From NCBI GenBank assembly GCA_910589105.1, contig CAJUST010000019.1, positions 9,394-49,327 of the forward strand: a stretch of 39,934 nt of DNA, in the 5' to 3' direction. The stretch is from an uncultured Lachnospiraceae bacterium. GTDB taxonomy: Bacteria > Bacillota > Clostridia > Lachnospirales > Lachnospiraceae. The position numbers and the translations under genes were made by a program. Of this stretch, positions 1 through 6,230 are shown in pieces (within the stretch, counting starts at the first letter, position 1; each line of letters opens with the position of its first letter). The notes under the pieces are model-generated. The model saw nothing but the letters and a program-made list of their open reading frames with translations. It was not told where the DNA came from and did no database searches.

Positions 1-1983
1 ACAGGTCGCTTCTTTTTCTATCTCGCCTTCATTCCATGTATGTTCCCCCGCCGCCAAAATGGCTTCACCCTCTGAAAGCATTTCGCCGCAGTCTTTGCAA
101 TAAACGTCTCCCGTATAGCCGGATTCCACACACGTTGCCTCTTTTTCATTCCTCGTTTCCTGATTGGCGTGTTTCGTACAAGAAACCGTCACATATACAG
201 TTACCTCTAATTCGTCATATAAATTTTCATCTGGGCAATAAACCGCCGGATAGGACTGCCCTGCCCCTAAATGGGACGTCTGTGTATCAGGGTTTTTCCA
301 GCGATAGCCCGCCGGAAGATCCAGATCGGATAAATGCCCATACAGCTCCCCGTCTAATGTAACCCTGTCATCCGGCTGTTTTGGAAGGGCTTTTCGTATC
401 TCGTCCGTGACATAAACCAGCTCTCCCACATATCCTTCACAAGTGACTTTCACTATAATGTTTGCCCCTATATCCTGCCCAGTCAGTACATAGGTCTGCG
501 TATTCGCCCCTAGTATCGGTTCTCCATTGCGGCGCCAGCTATAAGAAAGGGCGCCGTCTTGCCCATCTTCTAAATTGACCGTTACAGACAGCGTATTTCC
601 ACACCGCAATTCCCCTTCCATTGATAGAAAGCCTTTTAGCTCCGCAAACGGAAGGCGGCTGGAATGGATATATTTTTTCTGTGATTCCTGTAAATTCGGG
701 GTAGACGAAACGGCATAATGCATCCAATCGTCTTCCAGCTGAAACCCATAAATGCCATATGCTTTTTGATCTGAATCTGACGGAATTTCTGTTGGATTAT
801 ATAATTCCGTCACCTGTTCCGTTGCAAACGGCATTTGATAGATTTTCTTTGGCCCGTTAAATATCAGGCTTTCGCCATGTTTCCAAAGAAAAGCATACGC
901 CGACTGCCAATAAGAAGAAGCGCCCGCCATCCATCTGTCAAAGGAATACAAAGCTTTCGGGCTGCCCGAAATCAAATCCTCTGTTTTATATAATTTCCCT
1001 GCTTTTTCATTGGAGTCATATTCTGTATAATACCAGTATCCGTCTTGATAAATCACGCTGCTTTGCGATTTTGCCCAAAGCGCATGTTCAAACGATGTGT
1101 CCGACGCCGTCAAACTGCTGTCCCATCCATTATGTCCGGTTTGCGTGGTCCCGTTATCGCTTAACAGGAAATTTCCATGCATCACCCTGCCGATGCTGTC
1201 CCATGCCGGATCGTCCCATGTAACGTCAACATGATAATAGTTTCCGCCAATCTGAATTATATTCCACGCATGGTTTATCGTGTCGCTGGATACAATATAG
1301 CATGGGATGCCAAGCTTATTTGTCATAAGATAACGATATGCTTTCGCATAAGAATCGCACACCCCTGTTCTATTTACAAGAACGCCATAAAGTGAATGGG
1401 AAGCTTCCGGCACATTATTTGCAAGATACGATTCATAATCATATTCGCAATACGTCGCAAGCCAGTCGTGGACTGCCAATGCTTTTTCATATTCTTCCAT
1501 ATCGTCCGTTAGCGCGGATAACGCTTTTGCCGCCGCTTCATCTATATTTCCCTGAAGGTTTTTCGCTTCATCGGCATCCATTGTATATTCCGGTTTTAAC
1601 TTCGCCGCTTTCCCACCGGAAACCGACGCGCCCACCCGTCTTCCTACATAAAATAGATCCACATTGTTATTAATAATCTGAAAATAATACACTTGTATCT
1701 CAGCAAAAGTCATATTATATTTTGAAACGTCAATTTGTGAATCAAAATTTTTAAGCCCTCTTACAATATCCGCTTCCAACTCCGAAAGTGTATCGTCCTG
1801 ACTTCGCGCCCGCCTATTTTCCGTCTGGACATTAAGCGGCAGGAAATATTTCGGGTCATACCGTTCTTCCTCTGTGAGTTCAAATGTCTGATCCCCCGTT
1901 TCCGCCTTCACATCGTCTGCCAGCCCGCCGCAAAACAATAGCGCCAATCCGGCTAAACATAGTAATTGATAAACTTTTTTCAT
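1..1983 (-). CDS. Transglutaminase-like surface protein, C-terminus cut by window edge
   Basis: An open frame of 661 codons starts with ATG at 1983 and runs off the left edge without a stop. AGGAGG lies 10 bases upstream of the ATG. Residues 1-27 form a signal peptide (MKKVYQLLCLAGLALL, then CGG), so the protein is exported. A transglutaminase-like core follows around residues 170-265, with the triad visible: Cys209 in TGVCDSYAKAYRYL, His238 in TINHAWN and Asp253 in YYHVDVTWDD. Around residues 450-525 is an Ig-like segment (YSWRRNGEPI), as in many clostridial surface proteins. The visible end carries Cys/His-rich repeats (ATC, GYTGDVYCKDCG, GEHTWNEGEIEKEATC) that probably continue outside the window. 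Family knowledge suggests a cell-surface protease or crosslinking fold; the substrate is unknown. It is convergent with nothing and lies downstream of the flagellin on the same strand, but has its own promoter. Confidence 0.85.
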   Translation of the reverse strand, partial: MKKVYQLLCLAGLALLFCGGLADDVKAETGDQTFELTEEERYDPKYFLPLNVQTENRRARSQDDTLSELEADIVRGLKNFDSQIDVSKYNMTFAEIQVYYFQIINNNVDLFYVGRRVGASVSGGKAAKLKPEYTMDADEAKNLQGNIDEAAAKALSALTDDMEEYEKALAVHDWLATYCEYDYESYLANNVPEASHSLYGVLVNRTGVCDSYAKAYRYLMTNKLGIPCYIVSSDTINHAWNIIQIGGNYYHVDVTWDDPAWDSIGRVMHGNFLLSDNGTTQTGHNGWDSSLTASDTSFEHALWAKSQSSVIYQDGYWYYTEYDSNEKAGKLYKTEDLISGSPKALYSFDRWMAGASSYWQSAYAFLWKHGESLIFNGPKKIYQMPFATEQVTELYNPTEIPSDSDQKAYGIYGFQLEDDWMHYAVSSTPNLQESQKKYIHSSRLPFAELKGFLSMEGELRCGNTLSVTVNLEDGQDGALSYSWRRNGEPILGANTQTYVLTGQDIGANIIVKVTCEGYVGELVYVTDEIRKALPKQPDDRVTLDGELYGHLSDLDLPAGYRWKNPDTQTSHLGAGQSYPAVYCPDENLYDELEVTVYVTVSCTKHANQETRNEKEATCVESGYTGDVYCKDCGEMLSEGEAILAAGEHTWNEGEIEKEATC

Positions 1984-2030
1984 ATCCTCTGCGCCTCCTA
2001 AACCGCATCCGCCATTATGTTTTATATTTT

Positions 2031-2059
2031 ATTATACTGTTGCCGCCTGACTAAGTCAA
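2031..2059 (-). promoter_or_regulatory. Sigma-A promoter of the transglutaminase-like gene
   Basis: On the minus strand the -35 is TTGACT (2054-2059) and the -10 is TATAAT (2031-2036), with a 17-base spacer. It lies about 48 bases upstream of the ATG at 1983. The gene is therefore transcribed separately from the flagellin, which ends at a terminator just upstream. Confidence 0.75.
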
Positions 2060-2108
2060 TCCATCTGGAAGAAAACGGAAAAGATAAGAAAACGGGCTTT
2101 GCAGCATC

Positions 2109-2133
2109 AAAAACAGCGCAGCTTACGCTGCGC
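2109..2133 (-). terminator. Intrinsic terminator of the flagellin gene
   Basis: On the minus strand a perfect 7-bp stem GCGCAGC/GCTGCGC with a 4-base loop (2116-2133) is followed by TG and a short T-run (2109-2113). It begins about 50 bases after the flagellin stop codon. Confidence 0.7.
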
Positions 2134-2182
2134 CGTTACTATGCCGCTTGCTTCTTTCCGGCAATTTTCCACAAACCCTTTC

Positions 2183-3814
2183 TTACTGTAACAAGGAAAG
2201 AACTCCCTGTGTAGACTGGTTTGCCTGCGCAAGCATGGACTGTCCAGCCTGCGCTAAAATATTGTTCTTGGAGTATTCTACCATCTCAGAAGCCATATCT
2301 GTATCACGGATACGGGACTCTGCATTCTGGGTATTCTCAGCCGCAGTGTCTAAGTTCGCTATGGTATGCTCTAAACGGTTTTGGATCGCGCCCATGCGGC
2401 CTCTTGCCTGAGACACTTTCTTGATTGCCCCATCAATCGTTGTCGTAGCTTTCTGAGCGCCTTCCTGTGTGCTCAGGTCTACTTTGTTTCCATCTACGCC
2501 AAGGGAACGCACGCTCATGTCCTCGATTGTGAAGTTCATGGTCTGGCCTTCATTTGCGCCGATTTGAAGCGTGATTCCAGCTCCGCCAGAAACGCCTTCA
2601 TAACCTGCCTGACCCCACATTGCGTTTGCGCTGCCAAGGCCTGCGCCTGCTGTAGCGCCGTCCATTGTAAGCTGTCCTACCGTAGTAGCCCCGCTTGTCG
2701 CAAACAGTGTATTCGGTTCGTCAGGCGTATCCCCGCTTAACGTTACGTCAAAGTCGAATCCGGCTTTTGCAAGAATATCCTCAATATCTTCTGCCGTATA
2801 TTCTTTTCCTGCCGCTAAATGAATGGTGTATTCTCCGGCAGTCACTGCATTTACAGCGCTTGTTGTAATTGCCGTTGTCGTTTCAACTTCTTCTTTTCCA
2901 ACTTCCTTATCAAATGCAAAATCAAATGTTGTGCCATTAAATTCCACACCATATTTATTTGCTGTAAATTGGATTTTATTTGCGCCGACAAATCCCCCTG
3001 CCGCTACTTCCGCTTCATCAGATACTGCCTTTATCCCTGCCGCTGTCGCTGTTCCGTTTGTTGTAGCCGAATCTGCATTAAAGATTCCATTCTTTAACGT
3101 CACTTTCACTTCCGCAGGCGCGCCTGTTGCCGCGCTGTCTTCCTGTTTTGCATTTGCAACTAAAGCATCGATCTCATCTTGTGTGTAAACCTTATTCAAT
3201 GAGAGATTCAATGTCAATATTTTTCCGGTTGCATCCCAGATTGCAGTTTCCTGTCCTGCTTTTGTTGTAGCAAGCGCAGAAGTCGCAACTTTAATGCCTC
3301 CCACATTAGACGTTACTAACGCGCCGTCTAATGTTGCATCCACAATACCAAATTTCGGGCCGGAACCTGCGCTTGACCCGCTTCCGCTCTGGCTTCCGTC
3401 TAACAGTTTCATGGTGTTAAATTCTGTCGTCTCAGAAATTCTTGTCAATTCTTCCTGTAACTGGCTAATTTCATTGTTGACTGCTTCACGGTCTTCGTCT
3501 GTCTCAACGCCGTTTGCCGCCTGAACGGACAATTCTCTCATTCTCTGTAAGATAGAGTGCTGTTCATTTAATGCGCCTTCTGCCGTCTGGATTAAAGAAA
3601 TGCCATCTTGCGCATTTGAGGAAGCTTTATTTAACCCACGGATCTGCGCCCTCATTTTTTCAGAAATGGAAAGTCCTGCTGCGTCATCTGCCGCGCGGTT
3701 AATCCTGTAACCGGAAGATAATTTCTCTGTGGACTTTGCCTGTGAGGTTGTTACCATTCCCAAATTTCTGTTTGCATTCATTGCCTGCATGTTGTGCTGT
3801 ACGAACATTGCCAT
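2183..3814 (-). CDS. fliC: Flagellin
   Basis: The 543-residue flagellin is the filament subunit, exported by the flagellar type III system and polymerised outside the cell. The conserved N-terminal D0/D1 region (about residues 1-140) has MAMFVQHNMQAMNANRNLG, LSSGYRINRAADDAAGLSIS and LQRMRELSVQAANG. The conserved C-terminal D1/D0 region (about 430-543) has RGRMGAIQNRLEHTIANL and ends AQANQSTQGVLSLLQ. The middle, rich in Ala/Thr/Gly, is the variable surface-exposed part. I chose the ATG at 3814 because GGAGGT lies 8 bases upstream and MAMFVQHN is the usual flagellin start; an upstream in-frame ATG falls in the leader. It lies downstream of csrA on the same strand, and its leader carries two CsrA-type sites. 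Expression is probably sigma-28 dependent. No flagellin chaperone or FliW is in the window. The gene symbol could equally be hag or fla. Confidence 0.97.
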   Translation of the reverse strand: MAMFVQHNMQAMNANRNLGMVTTSQAKSTEKLSSGYRINRAADDAAGLSISEKMRAQIRGLNKASSNAQDGISLIQTAEGALNEQHSILQRMRELSVQAANGVETDEDREAVNNEISQLQEELTRISETTEFNTMKLLDGSQSGSGSSAGSGPKFGIVDATLDGALVTSNVGGIKVATSALATTKAGQETAIWDATGKILTLNLSLNKVYTQDEIDALVANAKQEDSAATGAPAEVKVTLKNGIFNADSATTNGTATAAGIKAVSDEAEVAAGGFVGANKIQFTANKYGVEFNGTTFDFAFDKEVGKEEVETTTAITTSAVNAVTAGEYTIHLAAGKEYTAEDIEDILAKAGFDFDVTLSGDTPDEPNTLFATSGATTVGQLTMDGATAGAGLGSANAMWGQAGYEGVSGGAGITLQIGANEGQTMNFTIEDMSVRSLGVDGNKVDLSTQEGAQKATTTIDGAIKKVSQARGRMGAIQNRLEHTIANLDTAAENTQNAESRIRDTDMASEMVEYSKNNILAQAGQSMLAQANQSTQGVLSLLQ

Positions 3815-3823
3815 AATTATGTA

Positions 3824-3830
3824 CCTCCAT
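3824..3830 (-). promoter_or_regulatory. Flagellin Shine-Dalgarno, also a candidate CsrA site (BS2-like)
   Basis: The flagellin ribosome binding site reads ATGGAGG on the minus strand. It contains the ANGGA core that CsrA proteins recognise. In Bacillus subtilis the hag leader has a CsrA site overlapping the Shine-Dalgarno in the same way. CsrA binding here is inference. Confidence 0.5.
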
Positions 3831-3846
3831 GTGTTTGTTTTTGTTT

Positions 3847-3860
3847 GGGATTCCGTTCCC
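3847..3860 (-). promoter_or_regulatory. Hairpin with ACGGA loop in the flagellin leader, candidate CsrA site (BS1-like)
   Basis: The minus-strand sequence GGGAACGGAATCCC folds into a GGGA/TCCC stem presenting ACGGAA in the loop. A GGA presented in a hairpin loop is the classic CsrA target. The distance from this GGA to the one in the Shine-Dalgarno is about 27 bases, a spacing a CsrA dimer could bridge. Confidence 0.5.
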
Positions 3861-3890
3861 ATGTATTTAGTTTTTAAAATTTATAATAAA

Positions 3891-3912
3891 CCCGGCCCCT
3901 AGGTTAGCCGGG
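3891..3912 (-). terminator. GC-rich hairpin between csrA and flagellin
   Basis: The minus strand has CCCGGC and GCCGGG (6 bp) around a 10-base loop, followed by TTTATTATAAATTTT. It lies about 40 bases after the csrA stop. It could terminate csrA transcripts, or it could be a stabilising hairpin near the 5' end of the flagellin mRNA if the candidate promoter at 3917-3944 is used. Confidence 0.4.
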
Positions 3913-3916
3913 GATA

Positions 3917-3944
3917 TTACCTGCTTTGCCGCGTGGCTTTTTTA
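3917..3944 (-). promoter_or_regulatory. Candidate sigma-28 promoter of flagellin
   Basis: On the minus strand TAAA (3941-3944) and GCAGGTAA (3917-3924) are separated by 16 bases. The sigma-28/sigma-D consensus is TAAA, 15 bases, GCCGATAA, so this is 6 of 8 in the -10 element with one extra spacer base. It sits just downstream of the csrA stop, as expected for a flagellin promoter. The match is imperfect. Confidence 0.35.
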
Positions 3945-3952
3945 GCCTGCTT

Positions 3953-4219
3953 TTAGACAGCGCCTGCCTGCGCGCTCTGTTTTCTTTTTTCCCTCATCAG
4001 GATATTTGTGATTTCTTTTTGCGCCTCAGCAGATATGCCTGTTTCACGGTAATATGGATTTTTCCGTGTTTTTTTCCCTGCTGCGCTCCTCGCAATATTT
4101 AATTCCTTAGGCGCATCCACTAAAAGATGGATATTGTTTGCAGAGCCGCCGGAAAAAACGACTTTAATCTCACTTCCAATATCAATAAAATCTCCCGGCT
4201 TCAATGTGAGTTTTAACAT
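3953..4219 (-). CDS. csrA: Divergent CsrA-family translational regulator
   Basis: This 88-residue protein aligns with CsrA from its first residue: MLKLTLKPGDFIDIGSEIKV, then the conserved Asn28, the APKE turn at residues 36-39 and Arg44. CsrA dimers bind GGA motifs in mRNA leaders and control translation, and flagellin is a classic target in Gram-positive bacteria. Two features are odd. Arg6, normally conserved in the first RNA-binding strand (LTRK or LSRK), is leucine here. A basic C-terminal tail of roughly 40 residues (KKTRKNPYYRETGISAEAQK onward) makes it longer than the usual 60-75 residues. The start at 4219 is preceded by GGGAGG. It is read toward the flagellin, and the invertible segment lies immediately upstream, so its promoter may depend on the orientation of that segment. 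No promoter is evident in the present orientation. Confidence 0.85.
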   Translation of the reverse strand: MLKLTLKPGDFIDIGSEIKVVFSGGSANNIHLLVDAPKELNIARSAAGKKTRKNPYYRETGISAEAQKEITNILMREKRKQSAQAGAV

Positions 4220-4252
4220 GGCGAACCTCCCTGTTTTTTTACTGCTACGACT

Positions 4253-4278
4253 ATGCAACATTTTGTGTAAAATGTTGC
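4253..4278 (+). repeat. Left inverted repeat of invertible segment (IRL)
   Basis: This 26-base repeat is the exact reverse complement of 4997-5022. Its inner 24 bases are themselves a 10-bp dyad, GCAACATTTT and AAAATGTTGC, around an asymmetric centre GTGT. That is the layout of a tyrosine-recombinase crossover site: two binding arms around a short overlap. It lies 34 bases upstream of the csrA start. Confidence 0.9.
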
Positions 4279-4306
4279 CTATGCGGGACAATCCCCAAAC
4301 ACCAGA

Positions 4307-4347
4307 TAAAAAATAAAAAAGCCGCCAATTTCAAATGATTTGGCTGC
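4307..4347 (-). terminator. Minus-strand terminator at the left end of the invertible segment
   Basis: On the minus strand GCAGCCAA (4340-4347) pairs with TTGGCGGC (4321-4328) with one mismatch and an 11-base loop, followed by TTTTTTATTTTTTA (4307-4320). It lies between the segment and csrA, so in this orientation leftward transcripts crossing the segment would stop before csrA. It overlaps, in antisense, the start region of the recombinase. Confidence 0.55.
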
Positions 4348-4361
4348 GGAAAGGAAAAGTT

Positions 4362-4943
4362 ATGGGAACAACGGAACCGATACGGGACAAGGAGGATTTA
4401 AAGAATTTTTTGAACTATTATAGAAATGTACGCCCCTCTCCCAGAAACTACGCTATGACAGTAATTGGACTGCACACGGCGCTCCGTATCAGCGATATTT
4501 TGAATCTGAAATGGAAAGACGTCTACCATTTTCAAAAGAACTGTTTTTTAAAACATATCTGCCTGTGTGAAAAAAAGACGGGAAAACAGAGCAGCGTAGC
4601 TATGAACCAACATGTCAAAGAAGCTTTAGAAACCTACCGTAACACACGAAGACCAAAGCCAGACCATTATATTTTCTCGAAAACAACTGATAATAGCCTT
4701 CCCATCTGCCGCTCTCAGGCATACCGGATTATCAAAAAAGCGGCGGAAGAAACCGTATGCTGCCACACACACATAAGCTGCCATTCCCTGCGCAAAACAT
4801 TTGGCTATCATGCTTGGAAACAGGGAATTTCCCCTGTTTTACTAATGGATATTTTCAACCATTCCTCTTTTGACGTCACAAAACGCTATCTTGGAATTGG
4901 GCAAGACGAACGGGACTCTATATTTTTAAAAAATTTTTATTAA
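4362..4943 (+). CDS. FimB-type tyrosine recombinase (DNA invertase)
   Basis: This 193-residue protein consists of little more than the catalytic domain of tyrosine recombinases, the size of FimB/FimE, and lacks the N-terminal core-binding domain of XerC/D or phage integrases. All catalytic positions are present: Arg42 (TALRISDILNLKW), a lysine in the beta hairpin (Lys72 or Lys75 in EKKTGKQSS), His141-x-x-Arg144 (CHSLRKTFGYHA), His167 (FNHSSFDVTKRYLG) and nucleophile Tyr176. I chose ATG 4362, preceded by GGAAAGG at 7 bases, rather than the in-frame ATG at 4335, which has no ribosome site. The gene lies entirely between the 26-bp inverted repeats, so it probably flips the DNA that carries it. 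No phage or transposon genes are nearby. It could instead act on other sites in the genome, but the flanking repeats argue for local action. Confidence 0.93.
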   Translation: MGTTEPIRDKEDLKNFLNYYRNVRPSPRNYAMTVIGLHTALRISDILNLKWKDVYHFQKNCFLKHICLCEKKTGKQSSVAMNQHVKEALETYRNTRRPKPDHYIFSKTTDNSLPICRSQAYRIIKKAAEETVCCHTHISCHSLRKTFGYHAWKQGISPVLLMDIFNHSSFDVTKRYLGIGQDERDSIFLKNFY

Positions 4944-4949
4944 ATGGGG

Positions 4950-4976
4950 TTAAGTTTTTTTCAAAATCGCCGAAAT
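4950..4976 (+). promoter_or_regulatory. Sigma-28/sigma-D-like promoter inside the invertible segment
   Basis: TTAAGTTT (4950-4957), 11 bases, then GCCGAAAT (4969-4976). The enterobacterial sigma-28 consensus is TAAAGTTT, 11 bases, GCCGATAA, and the Bacillus sigma-D -10 is GCCGATAT. This gives 7 of 8 in the -35 block, 7 of 8 against the Bacillus -10, and exact spacing. It starts 6 bases after the recombinase stop and points outward through the right inverted repeat. In the flipped orientation it would face csrA. Confidence 0.6.
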
Positions 4977-4996
4977 AGATAATGTACATGAAAAAT

Positions 4997-5022
4997 GCAA
5001 CATTTTACACAAAATGTTGCAT
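4997..5022 (-). repeat. Right inverted repeat of invertible segment (IRR)
   Basis: Exact 26-base reverse complement of 4253-4278. The inner dyad has centre ACAC here against GTGT on the left. It lies about 20 bases downstream of the sigma-28-like promoter -10 element. Confidence 0.9.
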
Positions 5023-5029
5023 TTTTTAT
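4997..5029 (+). terminator. Right inverted repeat acting as a possible terminator in this orientation
   Basis: The dyad GCAACATTTT/AAAATGTTGC within the right repeat forms a 10-bp hairpin with a 4-base loop. On this side it is followed by ATTTTTTAT, the form of an intrinsic terminator. The same hairpin at the left repeat is not followed by a T-run when read toward csrA. A transcript from the promoter at 4950-4976 would therefore stop here in the present state but could read through after inversion. Confidence 0.45.
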
Positions 5030-5041
5030 GATTATGCCCGA

Positions 5042-5114
5042 AATTTATTGGATTATACAGAATTTATTGGATTATATAAAGATTATTATATTTATACGGA
5101 ATTTATTGGATTAT
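5042..5114. repeat. Three direct copies of a 15-mer beside the invertible segment
   Basis: AATTTATTGGATTAT occurs at 5042-5056, 5061-5075 and 5100-5114. The offsets are 19 and 39 bases, about one and two units of a 19-20 base period, with degenerate AT-rich sequence in the missing place. The array starts 20 bases outside the right repeat. Read on the minus strand each copy supplies an ATAAT element resembling a -10 box. It may be a regulator or accessory-factor binding array, or a leftward promoter region. No protein is known to me for this motif. Confidence 0.6.
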
Positions 5115-5138
5115 TCTATGTTTTTGCACTATATTTAT

Positions 5139-5181
5139 AAAAGAGATGGGATTTTCACTTTAAAAATCCCATCTCTTTTTT
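5139..5181. terminator. Bidirectional terminator between the switch region and the PHP gene
   Basis: A 14-bp perfect stem AGAGATGGGATTTT (5142-5155) and AAAATCCCATCTCT (5163-5176) is flanked by a T-run on the right and by an A-run on the left. It insulates the invertible region from the PHP gene. The rest of 5021-5331 holds no credible gene. Confidence 0.7.
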
Positions 5182-5266
5182 ATTCTGGTTCCACTAAATG
5201 ACATACGCCATCTATTTCATATTCATTTATAAATTATAACATAACCTCTAAATTTTACAACTTAGA

Positions 5267-5295
5267 TTGTAATTTCCCCTTATATCCGATATAAT
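5267..5295 (+). promoter_or_regulatory. Sigma-A promoter of the PHP gene
   Basis: TTGTAA (5267-5272), 17 bases, TATAAT (5290-5295), about 36 bases ahead of the ATG at 5332. AAGGAG lies about 8 bases before the ATG. Confidence 0.75.
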
Positions 5296-5331
5296 GACAA
5301 GATATAAAAACAAAAAGGAGACTCTTTTATT

Positions 5332-6177
5332 ATGGAACAACCCAAAAAAATAGATTTACACGCGCACTCTACCGCATCTGACGGCACCCTTAGCCCATCA
5401 GAACTGATAAAAGAAGCGGAACGCGCAAACCTCGCCGCCATTGCGCTCACAGACCACGACACCGTAGACGGCATTGCAGAAGCGAAAACCGCCGCGGCAT
5501 CTTCTAAAACAGAACTTATCTCTGGCGTAGAGCTTTCTACAGATCACGAAGGGACGGAAGTCCATATGGTAGGCCTGTTCCTAGACGAAACGAACCCGAA
5601 ATTGCTAGAACATCTCGCCCGCTTCCGTGACAACCGTGACAACCGCAATTTAAAAATGTATGCAAAGCTCAGAGAAGAAGGGTTTGACATTACGGAAGAA
5701 GCTTTACGGGAAATGTTCCCTGACGCAGTGCTCACAAGAGCGCATGTGGCAAGATATTTGCTGGACAAAGGATATATCCAAACGATTGCCGAAGCATTTG
5801 ACACATATATCGGAGACGGCTGCCGCTGCCATATCCCAAGGGAAAAAATTTCCCCCAAAGAAGCAATCGCTCTGATCCATGAAGCAAACGGCAAAGCAGT
5901 TTTAGCGCATCCGATTCTTTATCATCTAACCGACGCCAAATTAAACGAATTGGTAAGCCTTTGCGCTTTGTCCGGCTTAGACGGGATTGAAGCGTATTAT
6001 TCTACCTACCAGCCGGCAGACGAACGCTATATCAAACAGCTTGCCGCCAAATACCAATTATGCCTTTCTGGCGGCTCGGACTTCCACGGCAGCAATAAGC
6101 CGCATATCCGTCTTGGAAGCGGCATGGGGAATCTCTATGTCCCCTCTGATTTATTAGAACCTCTCCGCAATGCTTAA
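5332..6177 (+). CDS. PHP-domain phosphoesterase, RNase AM / YciV-like
   Basis: The 281-residue protein is a PHP-family metal-dependent phosphoesterase. Metal ligands are visible in order: DLHAHSTASDGT (His10, His12), LTDHDTVDG, a conserved Glu in SGVELST, TRAHVARYL, LAHPI and the terminal GGSDFHG. Length and motif order match the YciV/TrpH group, whose studied members remove nucleotides from 5' ends of short RNA or hydrolyse 3',5'-nucleoside bisphosphates. The exact substrate here is not shown by sequence. It is a single-gene unit with its own promoter and a hairpin after the stop; it is cytosolic, with no signal peptide. Confidence 0.88.
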   Translation: MEQPKKIDLHAHSTASDGTLSPSELIKEAERANLAAIALTDHDTVDGIAEAKTAAASSKTELISGVELSTDHEGTEVHMVGLFLDETNPKLLEHLARFRDNRDNRNLKMYAKLREEGFDITEEALREMFPDAVLTRAHVARYLLDKGYIQTIAEAFDTYIGDGCRCHIPREKISPKEAIALIHEANGKAVLAHPILYHLTDAKLNELVSLCALSGLDGIEAYYSTYQPADERYIKQLAAKYQLCLSGGSDFHGSNKPHIRLGSGMGNLYVPSDLLEPLRNA

Positions 6178-6196
6178 ATACGGAAAGAAATACAAA

Positions 6197-6225
6197 CAGG
6201 GATTGACAAAAACTGTCAATCCCTG
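6197..6225. terminator. Hairpin between convergent genes
   Basis: A perfect 12-bp stem CAGGGATTGACA/TGTCAATCCCTG with a 5-base loop lies between the PHP stop and the convergent membrane-protein stop. T-tracts on both sides are weak, so it may serve both genes. Confidence 0.55.
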
Positions 6226-6230
6226 AAATT

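Larger units (their letters stand above)
4253..5022. other. Putative recombinase-encoding invertible DNA segment (switch)
   Basis: Perfect 26-bp inverted repeats enclose 718 bases that encode one complete tyrosine recombinase and carry different signals at the two ends. At the left end is a minus-strand terminator. At the right end is an outward sigma-28-like promoter. The site centres (GTGT on the left, ACAC on the right) are in opposite orientation, which for tyrosine recombinases favours inversion over excision. Inverting the segment would place the promoter in front of csrA. Sequence features are directly visible; the switching is inferred. Confidence 0.75.

Noticed and set aside
36..362. 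108-codon plus-strand frame at the left edge
   Set aside because: It is antisense to the transglutaminase-like gene, whose frame is continuous with a promoter, ribosome site, signal peptide and catalytic triad.
3870..3960. Possible c-di-GMP (GEMM-I) riboswitch ahead of flagellin, from GGCAAAGC and GCCGGG elements
   Set aside because: The two-stem core, the GACGCAAAGCC block and the tetraloop-receptor pair cannot be drawn. A simple hairpin and promoter elements explain the sequence better.
4362..4943. Prophage integrase
   Set aside because: The protein lacks the N-terminal core-binding and arm-binding domains. There are no phage genes or tRNA attachment site, and the flanking inverted repeats fit an invertase.
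4995..5201. Open frame of 68 codons starting inside the right inverted repeat
   Set aside because: It has no ribosome site, starts within the crossover site and consists of the translated AT-rich direct repeats and the terminator.
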